Of a DNA stretch of 64,000 bases, positions 20,913-30,839 are shown one piece after another (the stretch's first letter is position 1; each line of letters starts with the position of its first letter). The stretch is from the NCBI RefSeq assembly GCF_900199585.1, contig NZ_FZQY01000009.1, positions 1-64,000 of the forward strand, written 5' to 3'. Both the position numbers and the translations under genes were made by a program. This DNA comes from Helicobacter sp. 'house sparrow 1'. GTDB taxonomy: Bacteria; Campylobacterota; Campylobacteria; Campylobacterales; Helicobacteraceae. The notes beneath the pieces are model-generated. The model saw only the letters and a list, made by a program, of their open reading frames with translations. It searched no databases and was not told the DNA's origin.

Positions 20913-23702
20913 ATGCAAACCCAAACAAGTCGTCGTGATTTTATTAAAAGCGTGGCTGTAGTGTCTGCAGCATCAGCTGTAGGTGTTAGTGTCCCAAATC
21001 AACTTTTAGCTAAATCAAAAGAAACTCAAAAAGATTGGAAATGGGATAAAAGCGTCTGTAGATTCTGTGGAACTGGTTGTGGAATTATGGTAGCCACAAA
21101 AGATGGTTCTATAGTTGCAGTAAAAGGAGATCCTGAGGCACCTGTTAATAGAGGTATTAACTGCATTAAAGGGTATTTCTGTGCAAAAATTATGTATGGA
21201 GAGGATCGCTTAACCCAACCACTACTTAGGGTAAATTCTAAGGGAGAGTTTGATAAAAAAGGAAAGTTTGTTCCTGTAAGCTGGAAAAGAGCTTTTGATG
21301 AAATGGAAAAACAATTTAGAAAAACCTATGATGCGATGGGGCCTAGTGGAATTGCACTGATGTCAAGTGGTCAATACACAATTCCTGAGGGGTATGCAGC
21401 GGTTAAATTAATGAAAGCAGGCTTTAGATCCAATAACATTGATCCAAATGCGCGCCATTGTATGGCAAGTGCTGTTGTTGGTTTTATGCAAACTTTTGGA
21501 GTTGATGAGCCTGCAGGTTGTTATGATGATATTGAGCTTACAGAAACGGTTGTAACCTGGGGTGCCAATATGGCAGAAATGCATCCAATCCTTTGGAGTC
21601 GTGTCACAGATAGAAAACTTACAAATCCCCAAAGAGTAAAAATTATCAATCTTTCTACTTACACTAATAGAACATCTGATATTGCTGACATTGAAATTAT
21701 TTTTAAACCTCATACAGATCTAGCAATCTGGAACTTTATTGCAAGAGAAATTGTTTATAACAGACCTGAAAGCATTGATCAAGACTTTGTTAAAAACTAC
21801 TGTGTATTTAGTACGGGATTTGTCAATATTGGTTATGGTATGAGAAATGATCCAAACCATAAAGATTTTTCACCAAAAGAGAGAGATACTGTTGCAAAGC
21901 AAGTTAGTAAAAAGTTAAGCAATGAGGAAGGAGTAACTCTTCAATATCTTGGTTTAAAAGCTGGTGATGAACTTAAAATGGATAATGCAAATAAAGCTGA
22001 TGTTCATTGGGAAATTGGCTTTGAAGATTTTAAGAAGGCTCTTGAACCCTACACTCTTGATTTTGTTGCTCAACTTGCCAAGGGTGATGAGACAGAAAGT
22101 TTAGAATCTTTTAAAGAAAAACTCCAACAACTTGCAAACTATTACATTGAAAAAGATAGAAAGGTGGTGAGCTTTTGGACGATGGGATTTAATCAACACC
22201 AAAGAGGAAGTTGGGTAAATGAACAAAGCTACATGGTGCATATGTTGCTTGGAAAACAAGCAAAACCCGGTAGTGGGGCCTTCTCTCTTACAGGACAACC
22301 AAGTGCTTGTGGAACTGCAAGAGAAGTAGGAACATTTGCACATAGACTCCCTGCTGATATGGTGGTAGCAAACCCTAAACATAGAGAGATTGCAGAAAAA
22401 ATTTGGAAACTTCCAAATGGAACCCTAAATTCTAAAGTTGGTTATGCTTATCTAGACATAATGAGAGCACTTGAAGATGATAAAGTTAAGTGGCTTTGGG
22501 TTGCGGTAAATAATCCTTGGCAAAATACTGCAAATGCAAATCATTGGATCAAAGCTGCTAGAGAAAAAGATAATTTTATTGTTGTAAGTGATTGTTATCC
22601 TGGTATTACAGCAAAGATTGCAGATTTAATTCTCCCATCTTCAATGATCTATGAAAAATGGGGTGCATATGGTAATGCTGAAAGAAGAACTCAACATTGG
22701 AAGCAACAGGTAGTACCTCAAGGGGATTCAATGAGTGATTCGTGGCAGATTTTAGAGTTTTCTAAGCGTTTCACACTTAAAGATGTATGGGGTAAAAATT
22801 ATCCTGATTTGGATCTAAAGAGTGTACTAGAAGAGGCTAAAAAAATGGGTTATCAAGAAAACTCAACTTTATTTGATGTTTTATTTGCAAATAAAGATGC
22901 TCAAAAATTCACTATAAAAGAGCCTTTATTAAAAGATGGTGCGCTAAACACTGAGGTATTTGGAGATTCAAGAAAGGTCAAGGGTAGTGATGATAAGGTA
23001 TTTATGGGATATCAGTTCTTTATCCAAAAATATCTTTGGGAAGAATACCGCTTATTTGGTATGGGTCATGGGCATGATCTTGCAGAGTTTGATGTTTATC
23101 ACAAAGTAAGAGGGCTAAGATGGCCAGTAGTTGATGGAAAAGAAACTCAATGGAGATTCAATGCAAAATATGATCCATATGCAAGAAAATATGGCAAAGG
23201 AAAAGATTTTGCATTTTATGGTCACAAAGATGCAAGCTTAATGCAAGGTGATTTATTAAAACCAAATGAGGATAAAAAGCCAATTACAAATAGAGCAAAA
23301 ATATTTTTTAGACCCTATATGGACCCTTGTGAAATGCCTGACAAAGAATATCCAATGTGGCTTGCAACAGGTAGGGTTTTAGAACATTGGCATAGTGGAA
23401 CAATGACAATGAGAGTGCCTGAACTTTATCGTGCGGTTCCTGAAGCACTTTGTTATATGAATGAAGATGATGCAAAGAGCAAAGATCTAAAGCAAGGTGA
23501 GACAGTCTGGATTGAATCAAGAAGAGGTAAGGTAAAAGCTCGTGTTGAAATTAATGGTAGAAATAGGCCTCCAAAAGGTCTGGTTTATGTGCCTTGGTTT
23601 GATGAAAATGTTTATATCAATAAAGTATGCCTAGATTCTACTTGTCCTTTATCTAAACAAACAGACTTTAAAAAGTGTGCGGTAAAGGTATATAAGGCTT
23701 AG
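20913..23702 (+). CDS. napA: periplasmic nitrate reductase, catalytic subunit
   Basis: 929 residues from the ATG at 20913, which has AAAAGGAGAG eight bases upstream. Tat signal SRRDFIK at 6-12. The 4Fe-4S cluster is bound by Cys49, Cys52, Cys56 and Cys84 ([15 protein letters not shown]). Cys183 (NARHCMAS) is the molybdenum ligand. Binds bis-MGD molybdenum cofactor and reduces nitrate to nitrite in the periplasm. It leads napAGHBFLD, the epsilonproteobacterial order, without napC. Cofactor genes moaA and mobA lie about 11 kb away. Confidence 0.97.
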   Translation: MQTQTSRRDFIKSVAVVSAASAVGVSVPNQLLAKSKETQKDWKWDKSVCRFCGTGCGIMVATKDGSIVAVKGDPEAPVNRGINCIKGYFCAKIMYGEDRLTQPLLRVNSKGEFDKKGKFVPVSWKRAFDEMEKQFRKTYDAMGPSGIALMSSGQYTIPEGYAAVKLMKAGFRSNNIDPNARHCMASAVVGFMQTFGVDEPAGCYDDIELTETVVTWGANMAEMHPILWSRVTDRKLTNPQRVKIINLSTYTNRTSDIADIEIIFKPHTDLAIWNFIAREIVYNRPESIDQDFVKNYCVFSTGFVNIGYGMRNDPNHKDFSPKERDTVAKQVSKKLSNEEGVTLQYLGLKAGDELKMDNANKADVHWEIGFEDFKKALEPYTLDFVAQLAKGDETESLESFKEKLQQLANYYIEKDRKVVSFWTMGFNQHQRGSWVNEQSYMVHMLLGKQAKPGSGAFSLTGQPSACGTAREVGTFAHRLPADMVVANPKHREIAEKIWKLPNGTLNSKVGYAYLDIMRALEDDKVKWLWVAVNNPWQNTANANHWIKAAREKDNFIVVSDCYPGITAKIADLILPSSMIYEKWGAYGNAERRTQHWKQQVVPQGDSMSDSWQILEFSKRFTLKDVWGKNYPDLDLKSVLEEAKKMGYQENSTLFDVLFANKDAQKFTIKEPLLKDGALNTEVFGDSRKVKGSDDKVFMGYQFFIQKYLWEEYRLFGMGHGHDLAEFDVYHKVRGLRWPVVDGKETQWRFNAKYDPYARKYGKGKDFAFYGHKDASLMQGDLLKPNEDKKPITNRAKIFFRPYMDPCEMPDKEYPMWLATGRVLEHWHSGTMTMRVPELYRAVPEALCYMNEDDAKSKDLKQGETVWIESRRGKVKARVEINGRNRPPKGLVYVPWFDENVYINKVCLDSTCPLSKQTDFKKCAVKVYKA

Positions 23703-23706
23703 ATAG

Positions 23707-24453
23707 ATGAATTTAGGGCGTAGAAAGGCTTTGCAATCCATTTTTCAAACAATGGGACTTGTAACAATAGGAGGGTTGGTTTGGAGCGCATATGTTTCTG
23801 AAGCTAAAAGCAATCCTCTTTCTCTCTATCCTCCTGGAGCTAGAGATAATTTTGCAAGTACTTGTATTAAATGTGGTCTTTGTGTTGAAGCCTGTCCTTA
23901 TTACACCTTGAAATTATCTACAAAAGGCAATAAAGGATTGCCAATTTTTGAACCAAGAGATGTGCCTTGTTTTATGTGTGAGGATATACCTTGCGCAAAT
24001 GCTTGCCCTACAGAAGCTTTGGACTTAAACCTCTTAACATCAGATGGGAGGCTTGATATTGCAAAATCAAGAATGGGAGTTGCTGTTGTAGATACTCATA
24101 ATTGTATTGCTTACTTGGGAATTCAATGTGATGCCTGCTATAGAGCTTGTCCTCTGATAGATAAGGCTATTTATTTAGAATATAAATCCAATGAAAGAAC
24201 AGGGAAGCATTCAATGATCTTACCAATGGTTGCAAATGATGTTTGTACTGGATGTGGAAAATGCGAGAAAGCCTGTGTAACAGAGGTTGCTTCTATTAAG
24301 GTTTTACCAAGAGAGTTAGTCTTAGGCAAAATGGGGACAAACTATATTAAAAACTGGGAAGAAGAAGATGAAAAAAGGCTAGAGTCTGCAATTATTAAAC
24401 CAAAGATTGATTCTAAGAAACAGACTTTAGATTATTTAAATGGGGATTTTTAA
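23707..24453 (+). CDS. napG: NapG, periplasmic iron-sulfur quinol dehydrogenase subunit
   Basis: 248 residues. Tat-like N-terminus MNLGRRKALQ plus a hydrophobic stretch. Four 4Fe-4S clusters are predicted from CIKCGLCVEACP, CFMCEDIPCANACP, CDACYRACP and CTGCGKCEKAC. NapG works with NapH to move electrons from menaquinol to NapB/NapA, replacing NapC. Four bases after napA; its stop overlaps the napH start (TAATG). Confidence 0.94.
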   Translation: MNLGRRKALQSIFQTMGLVTIGGLVWSAYVSEAKSNPLSLYPPGARDNFASTCIKCGLCVEACPYYTLKLSTKGNKGLPIFEPRDVPCFMCEDIPCANACPTEALDLNLLTSDGRLDIAKSRMGVAVVDTHNCIAYLGIQCDACYRACPLIDKAIYLEYKSNERTGKHSMILPMVANDVCTGCGKCEKACVTEVASIKVLPRELVLGKMGTNYIKNWEEEDEKRLESAIIKPKIDSKKQTLDYLNGDF

Positions 24454-25373
24454 TGTGGTTGGCTAAAAATTATTATCTCATACTAAGAAGATTTACACAA
24501 ATTTCCTTGTTATTGTTATTTGTGTTAGCTAATTGCTCATTAATTACGATCTCTAATCAACAACATTTAGTGATTCGTGGTGATATTTCTAAATTTGAAA
24601 ATGGAGAAAGAAACCTTGCAATCGCAAATCCAAAAAAGGACTTGATGCCCTTTAGTATTCTTGAAGGAAATCTAAGTGGCTCAAAAGTTTTTGATCTAAT
24701 TCCCCTAAGTGATCCTCTTGCCTTTATGCAAATATTTTTGGCAGGTGGAGCCATTAGCATAGATCTTTTAATCGGTTTTCTCATCATCTTACTTTTCTAT
24801 GGATTTTTCTTAGGTCGTGGTTATTGTGCCTTTGTTTGTCCAATCAATCTGGTTACTGATTTTGCAAATTTTTTAAGAAGAAAGTTCCACATTGAAAATA
24901 TTAGATTCTTGGCCATCTCTAGAAAAACAAAATTTGCAGTCTTATTCCTTGCACTACTCCTCTCTCTTTTATTTGGGGTTTTAGCTTGGGAGATGATTAG
25001 CCCTATCTCAATGCTACATCGAGGCATTATCTTTGGTATGGGAAGTGGTTTTTTTGGTATTTTAGTTGTATTTTTATTTGATTTATTTATGTTAAAGAAT
25101 GGATTTTGTGGCCATATTTGCCCACTTGGTGCCACCTATAGTTTAATTGGTGCAAAGTCTTTTTTGAAAATTGAGCATAAAGTTGAAAACTGCACAAAGT
25201 GTATGCAATGTGTTAGAATCTGTCCTGAAAATCAAGTACTAAATATTGTTGGTAAAACAAGCGGCTTAATCACAGGGATTGCCTGTATTAAATGCGGTAG
25301 ATGTATCGAAGTTTGTGATGATAATGCGCTAAGTTTTAATATCTTAAATTTTATACAAAAGGAGAAGAAATGA
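24453..25373 (+). CDS. napH: NapH, membrane ferredoxin-type quinol dehydrogenase subunit
   Basis: 306 residues. Four to five membrane spans (about 12-30, 95-125, 155-178, 190-212). The membrane-side cysteine motifs GYCAFVCPINL and GFCGHICPLG are typical of NapH, and the C-terminal cytoplasmic part has two 4Fe-4S motifs (CTKCMQCVRICP, CIKCGRCIEVC). Oxidises menaquinol and passes electrons to NapG. Overlaps napB by 4 bp. Confidence 0.94.
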   Translation: MWLAKNYYLILRRFTQISLLLLFVLANCSLITISNQQHLVIRGDISKFENGERNLAIANPKKDLMPFSILEGNLSGSKVFDLIPLSDPLAFMQIFLAGGAISIDLLIGFLIILLFYGFFLGRGYCAFVCPINLVTDFANFLRRKFHIENIRFLAISRKTKFAVLFLALLLSLLFGVLAWEMISPISMLHRGIIFGMGSGFFGILVVFLFDLFMLKNGFCGHICPLGATYSLIGAKSFLKIEHKVENCTKCMQCVRICPENQVLNIVGKTSGLITGIACIKCGRCIEVCDDNALSFNILNFIQKEKK

Positions 25374-25891
25374 AAAACAAAATTTTATTAAGTTTATTAA
25401 TGGCAACAGTTTTTGGAAGTAGTTTTGCGGTGTCTAATGGGGTAGAAGACACTCAAATTGGCTTAAGAAAAGCTCCATTAAATGATGAAAAAGATGTAAA
25501 GTTGCAAGACTTTAAATTTGGAACTGGAAGTGCAGGAGAAAGTCAAAAAATTGAAAGATCTTATGAAAATGCTCCTCCACTTATCCCCCATGACATAGAT
25601 GGTATGTTACCCATCACCCAACAAGACAACTCCTGTATTGGTTGTCATGCTGTTGAAGTTGCAAATGATATAGGTGCTACTCCTATTCCAAAATCACACT
25701 ACTATGATCTAAGAAATAAAAAGGCTCTAACTGATGGCATTTCTGATTCAAGATACAATTGTGTGCAATGCCATGTTCCTCAAGCACAAACAAAACCTCT
25801 TGTTAAAAACAACTTTAAACCTGATTTTAGAGATGAGAAAGAAAAACATCAATCTAATCTACTTGATGTTATCAATCAAGGTGTAAAGTAA
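25370..25891 (+). CDS. napB: NapB, dihaem cytochrome subunit of nitrate reductase
   Basis: 173 residues with signal peptide (residues 1-21, ending SSFAV). Two c-type haem sites: CIGCH (about 85-89) and CVQCH (about 124-128). Small electron-transfer subunit that docks on NapA in the periplasm. Start ATG with AAAGGAGAAG. The next gene begins immediately after its stop. Confidence 0.95.
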   Translation: MKNKILLSLLMATVFGSSFAVSNGVEDTQIGLRKAPLNDEKDVKLQDFKFGTGSAGESQKIERSYENAPPLIPHDIDGMLPITQQDNSCIGCHAVEVANDIGATPIPKSHYYDLRNKKALTDGISDSRYNCVQCHVPQAQTKPLVKNNFKPDFRDEKEKHQSNLLDVINQGVK

Positions 25892-26182
25892 ATGTCTCAA
25901 CAAAAAAAAGTCTCCTCAAAAGAGGAGACAAACCTCTCTCGTCGTAGGTTATTTGGACTAAAAACTCCTAAAGAAGAGGTAAGAATTATTGCAGATATCG
26001 ACCCTATTTCCTGTTTAGCTTATCATAAGACTATTTGCTATTCTTGTAGAGATATTTGTAGAGAATATATTCATTTTAATGGTTTATTTTTTCCAGAGAT
26101 CTCTCAAGATTGCATAGGCTGTGAAAAATGTCTTAGTGTATGTCCTAGCAATGCTATTTTCCTCAAAGAAATAAAATGTTAA
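25892..26182 (+). CDS. napF: NapF-like short iron-sulfur protein
   Basis: 96 residues; the well-known enterobacterial NapF is about 160. There is one standard 4Fe-4S motif, CIGCEKCLSVCP, in the C-terminal third. Before it lies a non-standard set CLAYHKTICYSCRDIC (Cx7Cx2Cx3C). The N-terminus has SRRRLFG, as in NapF. NapF is cytoplasmic and has been linked to NapA maturation or to NapH. The altered first motif may bind a cluster in another way. Overlaps napL by 7 bp. Confidence 0.82.
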   Translation: MSQQKKVSSKEETNLSRRRLFGLKTPKEEVRIIADIDPISCLAYHKTICYSCRDICREYIHFNGLFFPEISQDCIGCEKCLSVCPSNAIFLKEIKC

Positions 26183-27126
26183 GAATCTTAGTCTTTATTT
26201 TCAATCTCTTTATTTTTGGTAAAGCTCTAATACTAACTCCACAAAATATTATTGATAATCAAAGCGAAATTACTTCTATGCAAATCCATAATCATATACT
26301 TTATGTTTCATCCATCAATGGAAAACTAAATTTATATAATTTAAACTCCTTAAAATTTCAAAAAAGCATCATAATCCCTTCACACAAAGATATCTTAGAT
26401 AAAATACAAGTTCCAAAAGTTACCAGTACCTCTACAAACAATTTAAATCAAACCCTTATTACTGCAACAAATCAATATGGCTCAAGCAATCTTTTTTTAA
26501 ATGATAAAGATTTGTCTCTTATTTTAGAAAATTTAGAAATTATAAAAACAATTTGGATTAGTGATACCCAAGCAATTATTGCCCTTTTAAGCAACGAAAT
26601 TTTGCTACTTGATATACCTACTAAAAAAATTATCTATAAGTCTCAAATCTCTCAATCAAGCCTTAGTGATATTGTATTTAGCCAAGATTTAAACCTTTTA
26701 TTTAGCACAGGAGAATCTGGAATCATCTATGCAATCAATCCTCAAGATGGAACTATTTTGTATAAAATTAACAATATCCATAAAGATAAAATTTTTCAAC
26801 TTGCACTTGCAAAACAAACCTTAATCAGCGGGGGAGAAGATAGAAAAGTTAGTATTTTTAATTTGCAAAATCCCACTATGCCTCATATTTTAAAATCTAG
26901 CTTTCTAGTCTATGCTGTAGGTATCAATTCAAATGCAACCCATATTGCTTACATGGAAGATGAGGTTGGTAATATCTCTTTGTTTTCACTTCAAAATCAT
27001 AAAGTTATTGCCTCATTAAGAGGAATGAAAGGTATTATCAATACAATACTTTTTTATAAAGATTATATGATTGTAAGTTGTGATGAAAGTAAAATTTATT
27101 TTTTTAATCTTAAAGGAGTAATTTGA
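26176..27126 (+). CDS. napL: NapL, predicted periplasmic beta-propeller
   Basis: 316 residues with a signal-like N-terminus (MLRILVFIFNLFIFGKA). Repeating WD-like blades are visible, such as TLISGGEDRKVSIFNL and IIYAINPQDGTILYKI. napL occurs in epsilonproteobacterial nap clusters; its exact role is unsettled. Position between napF and napD supports the name. Its stop overlaps the napD start (TGATG). Confidence 0.85.
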   Translation: MLRILVFIFNLFIFGKALILTPQNIIDNQSEITSMQIHNHILYVSSINGKLNLYNLNSLKFQKSIIIPSHKDILDKIQVPKVTSTSTNNLNQTLITATNQYGSSNLFLNDKDLSLILENLEIIKTIWISDTQAIIALLSNEILLLDIPTKKIIYKSQISQSSLSDIVFSQDLNLLFSTGESGIIYAINPQDGTILYKINNIHKDKIFQLALAKQTLISGGEDRKVSIFNLQNPTMPHILKSSFLVYAVGINSNATHIAYMEDEVGNISLFSLQNHKVIASLRGMKGIINTILFYKDYMIVSCDESKIYFFNLKGVI

Positions 27127-27464
27127 TGAATATCTCAAGCATTATTATTAAAGCAACTCAAGAAAATTGGGAACAAAAAATCAGCCAAATTAATAAGATT
27201 CCATACACCCACATCGAACTAGATGATAAAGAAAAAGGTATCATGATTGGCGTGATTGAGGCACCTGATGCCCAAAAAGAGATAGAGATCCTTAAAACAA
27301 TCAATTCTATGCAAGGAATTCTAGGTGCTGATATGCATCTTACTTATAATGAAAATGAATTAAAAGATTGCCAAATGAAAGCAGAAGATATTGCAGAGTT
27401 AATAGATTCAAAGCCTATTGAACAAATGAAATACAGCGGAGATGTAAATAACTACATTAAATAA
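27126..27464 (+). CDS. napD: NapD, NapA signal-peptide chaperone
   Basis: 112 residues from the ATG at 27126; a TTG one codon upstream is unlikely because AAAGGAG fits the ATG. NapD-family features: N-terminal strand MNISSIIIKAT, central EKGIMIGVIEAPD and LTYNENELKD. It binds the Tat signal of NapA and holds it in the cytoplasm until the cofactor is inserted. Last gene of the nap operon. Confidence 0.92.
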   Translation: MNISSIIIKATQENWEQKISQINKIPYTHIELDDKEKGIMIGVIEAPDAQKEIEILKTINSMQGILGADMHLTYNENELKDCQMKAEDIAELIDSKPIEQMKYSGDVNNYIK

Positions 27465-27500
27465 GATTTTTAAAAAAGAAGAAAAAGGGGGAGGGGTCAA

Positions 27501-27520
27501 AGCCTCTTAATTAAGAGGCT
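27501..27520. terminator. bidirectional 20-bp palindrome between napD and ferredoxin
   Basis: AGCCTCTTAATTAAGAGGCT is a perfect palindrome between the 3' ends of two convergent genes. It can form a hairpin in both transcripts, though only short T runs follow. Probably terminates both operons. Confidence 0.6.
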
Positions 27521-27525
27521 AAAAA

Positions 27526-27804
27526 TTATTGTACTACAGGAGTAGAACCATCCCTCAACTCAGCACCAACATCCTCTCTTTTTACGCTACCTACATCACT
27601 CCATACAATACAACCATCTGTAGGACAAGCACTTGCACAAGCTGGAGCATCATTATGTCCAACACACTCTACACATTTATCAGAGTAAACATAGTAAATC
27701 CCCTCTCCTGTTGGGTTATCACTATCATCAACAATTGCTTCAACAGGACACTCATCAATACAAGAACCACAAGCGATACAAATATCCGTAATTTTTACTG
27801 CCAT
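27526..27804 (-). CDS. 2[4Fe-4S] ferredoxin, Alvin type
   Basis: 92 residues. First cluster motif CIACGSCIDECP (9-20), second CVECVGHNDAPACASACP with the 8-residue insertion typical of Alvin-type ferredoxins. Closely resembles the H. pylori ferredoxin HP0277, which I recall only from memory. Likely an electron carrier for pyruvate or 2-oxoglutarate oxidoreductases. Single gene; start ATG. Confidence 0.93.
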   Translation of the reverse strand: MAVKITDICIACGSCIDECPVEAIVDDSDNPTGEGIYYVYSDKCVECVGHNDAPACASACPTDGCIVWSDVGSVKREDVGAELRDGSTPVVQ

Positions 27805-27898
27805 TTTCTATTCCTTATGTTTTTAATTGGTTTTTGTTTCCAAAAACTGTCCATAAGTATAAACTAATTATCATAAAAATAACTTTAATGAGAATGTT

Positions 27899-29053
27899 TT
27901 ATCCAAAAAAACTCTTGATTGCCTCAACCTTATCTATCTTCTCCCAGCCAAAATCTGGTAACTCTCTGCCAAAATGACCATAATTTGAAGTCTTTCTATA
28001 AATTGGTTTTAATAAATCCAAGCTTTCAATAATTCCTTTAGGTGTAAGTTTGAAAACTTCTCTCACACAATCTTGTATCCTCTTAGAATCAAACTTTGAA
28101 GTCCCGTGTGTATCCACAAGAATTGATACAGGCTCTACCACACCAATTGCATAAGCAATTTGCACAGTTGCTCTATCACAAATTCCACTTGCAACAAGAT
28201 TTTTTGCAACATATCTTGCCATATATGCACCACTCCTATCAACCTTGCTTGGATCCTTTCCACTAAAAGCTCCTCCTCCATGTGGACAGCTTCCACCATA
28301 AGTATCTACAATAATTTTTCTTCCTGTAAGTCCTGCATCTCCTTGAGGTCCTCCAATCACAAACTTACCTGTCGGATTTATATGAAACTTGATATTATCA
28401 TTCAAATATTCCTTAGGTAAAACCTTATATACGATTTCCTCAATCATTGCTTCTTTAATAGTGCTTTGCGCAACTTCTGGATGATGTTGTGTAGAAATTA
28501 CAATCGTATCAATCCCAACAGGCTTACCATCCACATATCTAACTGTAACCTGAGCCTTTCCATCTGGACGCAAAAATGGTAAAACCTTATCTTTTCTCTT
28601 TTGTGCAAGACCTTGGGTAATTTGATGAGAAAGCCAAATAGGCAATGGCATCAGCACATCTGTTTCTCTACAAGCATAACCAAACATCAATCCCTGATCT
28701 CCTGCTCCTATTTCTCCATCCTCTCTATCAACTCCTTGATTAATATCAGGACTTTGCTCTCCTATTCCATTAAGCACTCCTGCACTTTTATAATCAAACC
28801 CATAGTCTGCATTATCATATCCAATATCTCTAACAACCTCTCTCACAACATCTTGAATAGGAACATAAGCTGTTGTCTTTAATTCTCCTGCTACCACACA
28901 AAACCCATTAGAAACTAATGTTTCACACGCTACCCTAGCCTTGGGATCTCTTTGAAGAATATAATCTAGCACAGCATCACTGATTTGATCTGCCATTTTA
29001 TCTGGATGTCCTTCTGTTACAGATTCTGAAGTAAATAAAAAATCATTTTGCAT
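27899..29053 (-). CDS. metK: S-adenosylmethionine synthase
   Basis: 384 residues, full length. Makes S-adenosylmethionine from methionine and ATP. Signatures: [32 protein letters not shown] and [16 protein letters not shown]. Homotetramer in the cytoplasm. Monocistronic, with an extended -10 (TGCTAGAAT) upstream. Confidence 0.98.
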   Translation of the reverse strand: MQNDFLFTSESVTEGHPDKMADQISDAVLDYILQRDPKARVACETLVSNGFCVVAGELKTTAYVPIQDVVREVVRDIGYDNADYGFDYKSAGVLNGIGEQSPDINQGVDREDGEIGAGDQGLMFGYACRETDVLMPLPIWLSHQITQGLAQKRKDKVLPFLRPDGKAQVTVRYVDGKPVGIDTIVISTQHHPEVAQSTIKEAMIEEIVYKVLPKEYLNDNIKFHINPTGKFVIGGPQGDAGLTGRKIIVDTYGGSCPHGGGAFSGKDPSKVDRSGAYMARYVAKNLVASGICDRATVQIAYAIGVVEPVSILVDTHGTSKFDSKRIQDCVREVFKLTPKGIIESLDLLKPIYRKTSNYGHFGRELPDFGWEKIDKVEAIKSFFG

Positions 29054-29083
29054 AAACTCGCCTTGTATTTTTAAATTTCTGCA

Positions 29084-29089
29084 ATTCTA
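29084..29089 (-). promoter_or_regulatory. -10 box of metK
   Basis: TAGAAT on the minus strand preceded by TGC, an extended -10. Predicted leader is about 25 nt, too short for a SAM riboswitch. Confidence 0.5.
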
Positions 29090-29172
29090 GCACTTCTTAT
29101 CAAATGTTTTTCCAAAAAACAACTAGCTTTTGTTAACTTAGTAATTAACTTTATGTAACTATAATTCCAAAT

Positions 29173-29188
29173 GATAATTTTTATTATC
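29173..29188. promoter_or_regulatory. Fur/PerR-like palindrome in the peroxiredoxin promoter
   Basis: GATAATTTTTATTATC, a perfect inverted repeat with 6-bp arms and a 4-bp centre. It overlaps a candidate -10 (TATTAT, 29182-29187), with a start near 29194 and a leader of about 27 nt. Arms match the GATAAT/ATTATC halves of Fur and PerR boxes, although the spacer is longer than the classic one. Operator role is inferred. Confidence 0.5.
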
Positions 29189-29220
29189 TATGAACATATT
29201 TTATAGTAAGGAGAATTAAA

Positions 29221-29817
29221 ATGTTAGTAACAAAAAAAGCACCTAACTTCGTTGCTCCAGCGGTGTTGGCAAATAATGAAATTGTAGAAAACTTTGAACT
29301 ATCAAAAAATTTAGGAAAAAATGGTGCAGTATTATTTTTCTGGCCAAAGGACTTTACTTTTGTTTGCCCTTCTGAAATTTTGGCAATGGATCATAGAGTA
29401 AAAGACTTCCAAGAAAAAGGTTTTAATGTTATTGGAGTATCTATTGATTCTGAACAAGTTCATTTTGCTTGGAAAAATACACCTGTTGAAAAGGGTGGAA
29501 TTGGCAATGTAAGTTTCCCAATGGTAGCAGACATTAAAAAACAAATTTCAAGAGATTATGATGTATTATTTGATGATGCTGTTGCTTTAAGAGGCTCTTT
29601 CTTAATTGATAAAAATCAAGTAGTTCGCCATGCAGTAATCAATGACTTACCATTAGGAAGAGAAATGGATGAAATGCTAAGAATGTGTGATGCTCTTCTT
29701 TTCTTTGAAGAAAATGGTGAAGTTTGTCCAGCAGGCTGGAGAAAAGGACAAAAAGGTATGAAAGCTACTGCTGAGGGCGTTGCTGAATATCTAAAAGAAA
29801 ACGCTAGTAAGCTTTAA
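29221..29817 (+). CDS. tsaA: typical 2-Cys peroxiredoxin (AhpC/TsaA)
   Basis: 198 residues. Reduces hydrogen peroxide and organic peroxides using thioredoxin. Peroxidatic Cys49 lies in FTFVCPSE, the resolving cysteine in GEVCPAGWR near residue 169. In Helicobacter it is a major thioredoxin-dependent antioxidant enzyme. AAGGAG lies seven bases upstream. Monocistronic, with a palindromic operator candidate in front and a strong terminator behind. Confidence 0.96.
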   Translation: MLVTKKAPNFVAPAVLANNEIVENFELSKNLGKNGAVLFFWPKDFTFVCPSEILAMDHRVKDFQEKGFNVIGVSIDSEQVHFAWKNTPVEKGGIGNVSFPMVADIKKQISRDYDVLFDDAVALRGSFLIDKNQVVRHAVINDLPLGREMDEMLRMCDALLFFEENGEVCPAGWRKGQKGMKATAEGVAEYLKENASKL

Positions 29818-29824
29818 TATAAAG

Positions 29825-29854
29825 AACTAAAAGAGGAAAATCCCTCTTTTAGTT
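29825..29854. terminator. bidirectional terminator after tsaA
   Basis: 12-bp perfect stem AACTAAAAGAGG/CCTCTTTTAGTT with a 6-nt loop, followed by TTT on the plus strand and TTCTTT on the minus strand. It serves tsaA and the convergent PhnA-like gene whose stop begins at 29855. Confidence 0.85.
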
Positions 29855-30064
29855 TTAAACTTTCTTTAAAAAGCAGGTTTTTAGGACTACAACACCTTGT
29901 TTATCAACCCTTCCCTCAATCTCACCTTCCTTGTTACCAAGCTTGATATTTTTTACAATCACACCCCGCTTAATTACGCCAGAAGAACCCTTTAATTTTA
30001 AATCTTTAATAACCTGAACACTATCTCCAGCACTCAAATCCATACCATTACTATCTTTATACAT
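29855..30064 (-). CDS. PhnA-like small protein (C-terminal domain only)
   Basis: 69 residues from ATG 30064, which has AGGAGAGG in good position; TTG two codons upstream is less likely. The sequence matches the C-terminal domain of PhnA/YjdM (DSNGMDLSAGDSVQVIKDLKLKG, then SSGVIKRG). Full PhnA proteins are about 110 residues with an N-terminal zinc ribbon, absent here. Despite the name no phosphonate role is established. Single gene. Confidence 0.8.
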   Translation of the reverse strand: MYKDSNGMDLSAGDSVQVIKDLKLKGSSGVIKRGVIVKNIKLGNKEGEIEGRVDKQGVVVLKTCFLKKV

Positions 30065-30160
30065 TATCAACCTCTCCTATAATCTTATTTTTCCACCCTC
30101 CCATCAAGGAAGTATAGCAAAACACAAGTAGTCCTATCCCCAAGAAAAGAACTCTAAAAT

Positions 30161-30574
30161 CTAATCAACCTTACGATAAAACTCTAATTTTTTTTTACCC
30201 AAAAAACTATTATCCGTGTATTTTGCCCAATAAATCTTAAGCGTATAAAACTCCCCATCTATAAATCTAGCAAAAGGATAGGATTGATAATAAATTTCTA
30301 TTTGACTGTCCTTAGAATCCTCTATAATAGCCTTTGCCTGTATCCCCCTAATCAGAAACAACTTTTTTGTATCTACAGCAATTGTAATTGCAATTTTTGG
30401 ATTTTTTTGTGCAAGTGAGATATGCTTACTCTTGGCACTACTTTTTATAATTAATGCCAACTCTTTATCATCAAAAGCATAAAAACAATTTGCAGCATAA
30501 GCTCCTTCATCATCGCAAACACAAAAATTTAAAATATGTTGTGAACATATAAAATCTCTCATTATAGAATCCAT
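30161..30574 (-). CDS. YhbP/UPF0306-family split-barrel protein
   Basis: 137 residues from ATG 30574; GTG codons up to 30583 are alternatives. Resembles E. coli YhbP (UPF0306): the AANCFYAFDD block, SKHISLAQKNPKIA, LIRGIQAKA and C-terminal YTDNSFLGKKKLEFYR. The family has the FMN-binding split-barrel fold of pyridoxamine phosphate oxidases, but no activity is assigned. Single gene, next to a long gene-free stretch. Confidence 0.8.
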   Translation of the reverse strand: MDSIMRDFICSQHILNFCVCDDEGAYAANCFYAFDDKELALIIKSSAKSKHISLAQKNPKIAITIAVDTKKLFLIRGIQAKAIIEDSKDSQIEIYYQSYPFARFIDGEFYTLKIYWAKYTDNSFLGKKKLEFYRKVD

Positions 30575-30787
30575 CACAACCACCCTAATTTTTATTTTTT
30601 ACTTTCTAAATCAATCTAAACAAAAAATAACTACTTTTTATTAAAACTAATTTTCTTATAAAATCCAACCCTATTTTTTAAAAATAAAATACAAACTCTT
30701 ATCAATTTTTATTGACTTTCTATTTGCCAAGAAGCTAGAACTAAAACTTCTACAAATCCCTTGCCAATTCCTCTTAAACAAAAAATA

Positions 30788-30831
30788 ACCTTAAATAAAT
30801 ACTCTACGAAAAAATTATTTATTTAAGGTTG
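30788..30831. repeat. 15-bp inverted repeat, terminator-like
   Basis: Arms 30788-30802 (AACCTTAAATAAATA) and 30817-30831 are perfect reverse complements with a 14-nt loop. T runs follow on both strands (GTTTTTG right, ATTTTTTG left). No gene that needs it on the plus strand is visible, since tsaA has its own terminator. Confidence 0.6.
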
Positions 30832-30839
30832 TTTTTGTA

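Noticed and set aside
27805-27898. Fur box upstream of the ferredoxin gene
   Set aside because: Only scattered GATAAT-like pieces are present without symmetry, so I do not call a site.
29054-29220. SAM riboswitch in front of metK
   Set aside because: The predicted leader is only about 25 nt, and no riboswitch core or terminator is visible.
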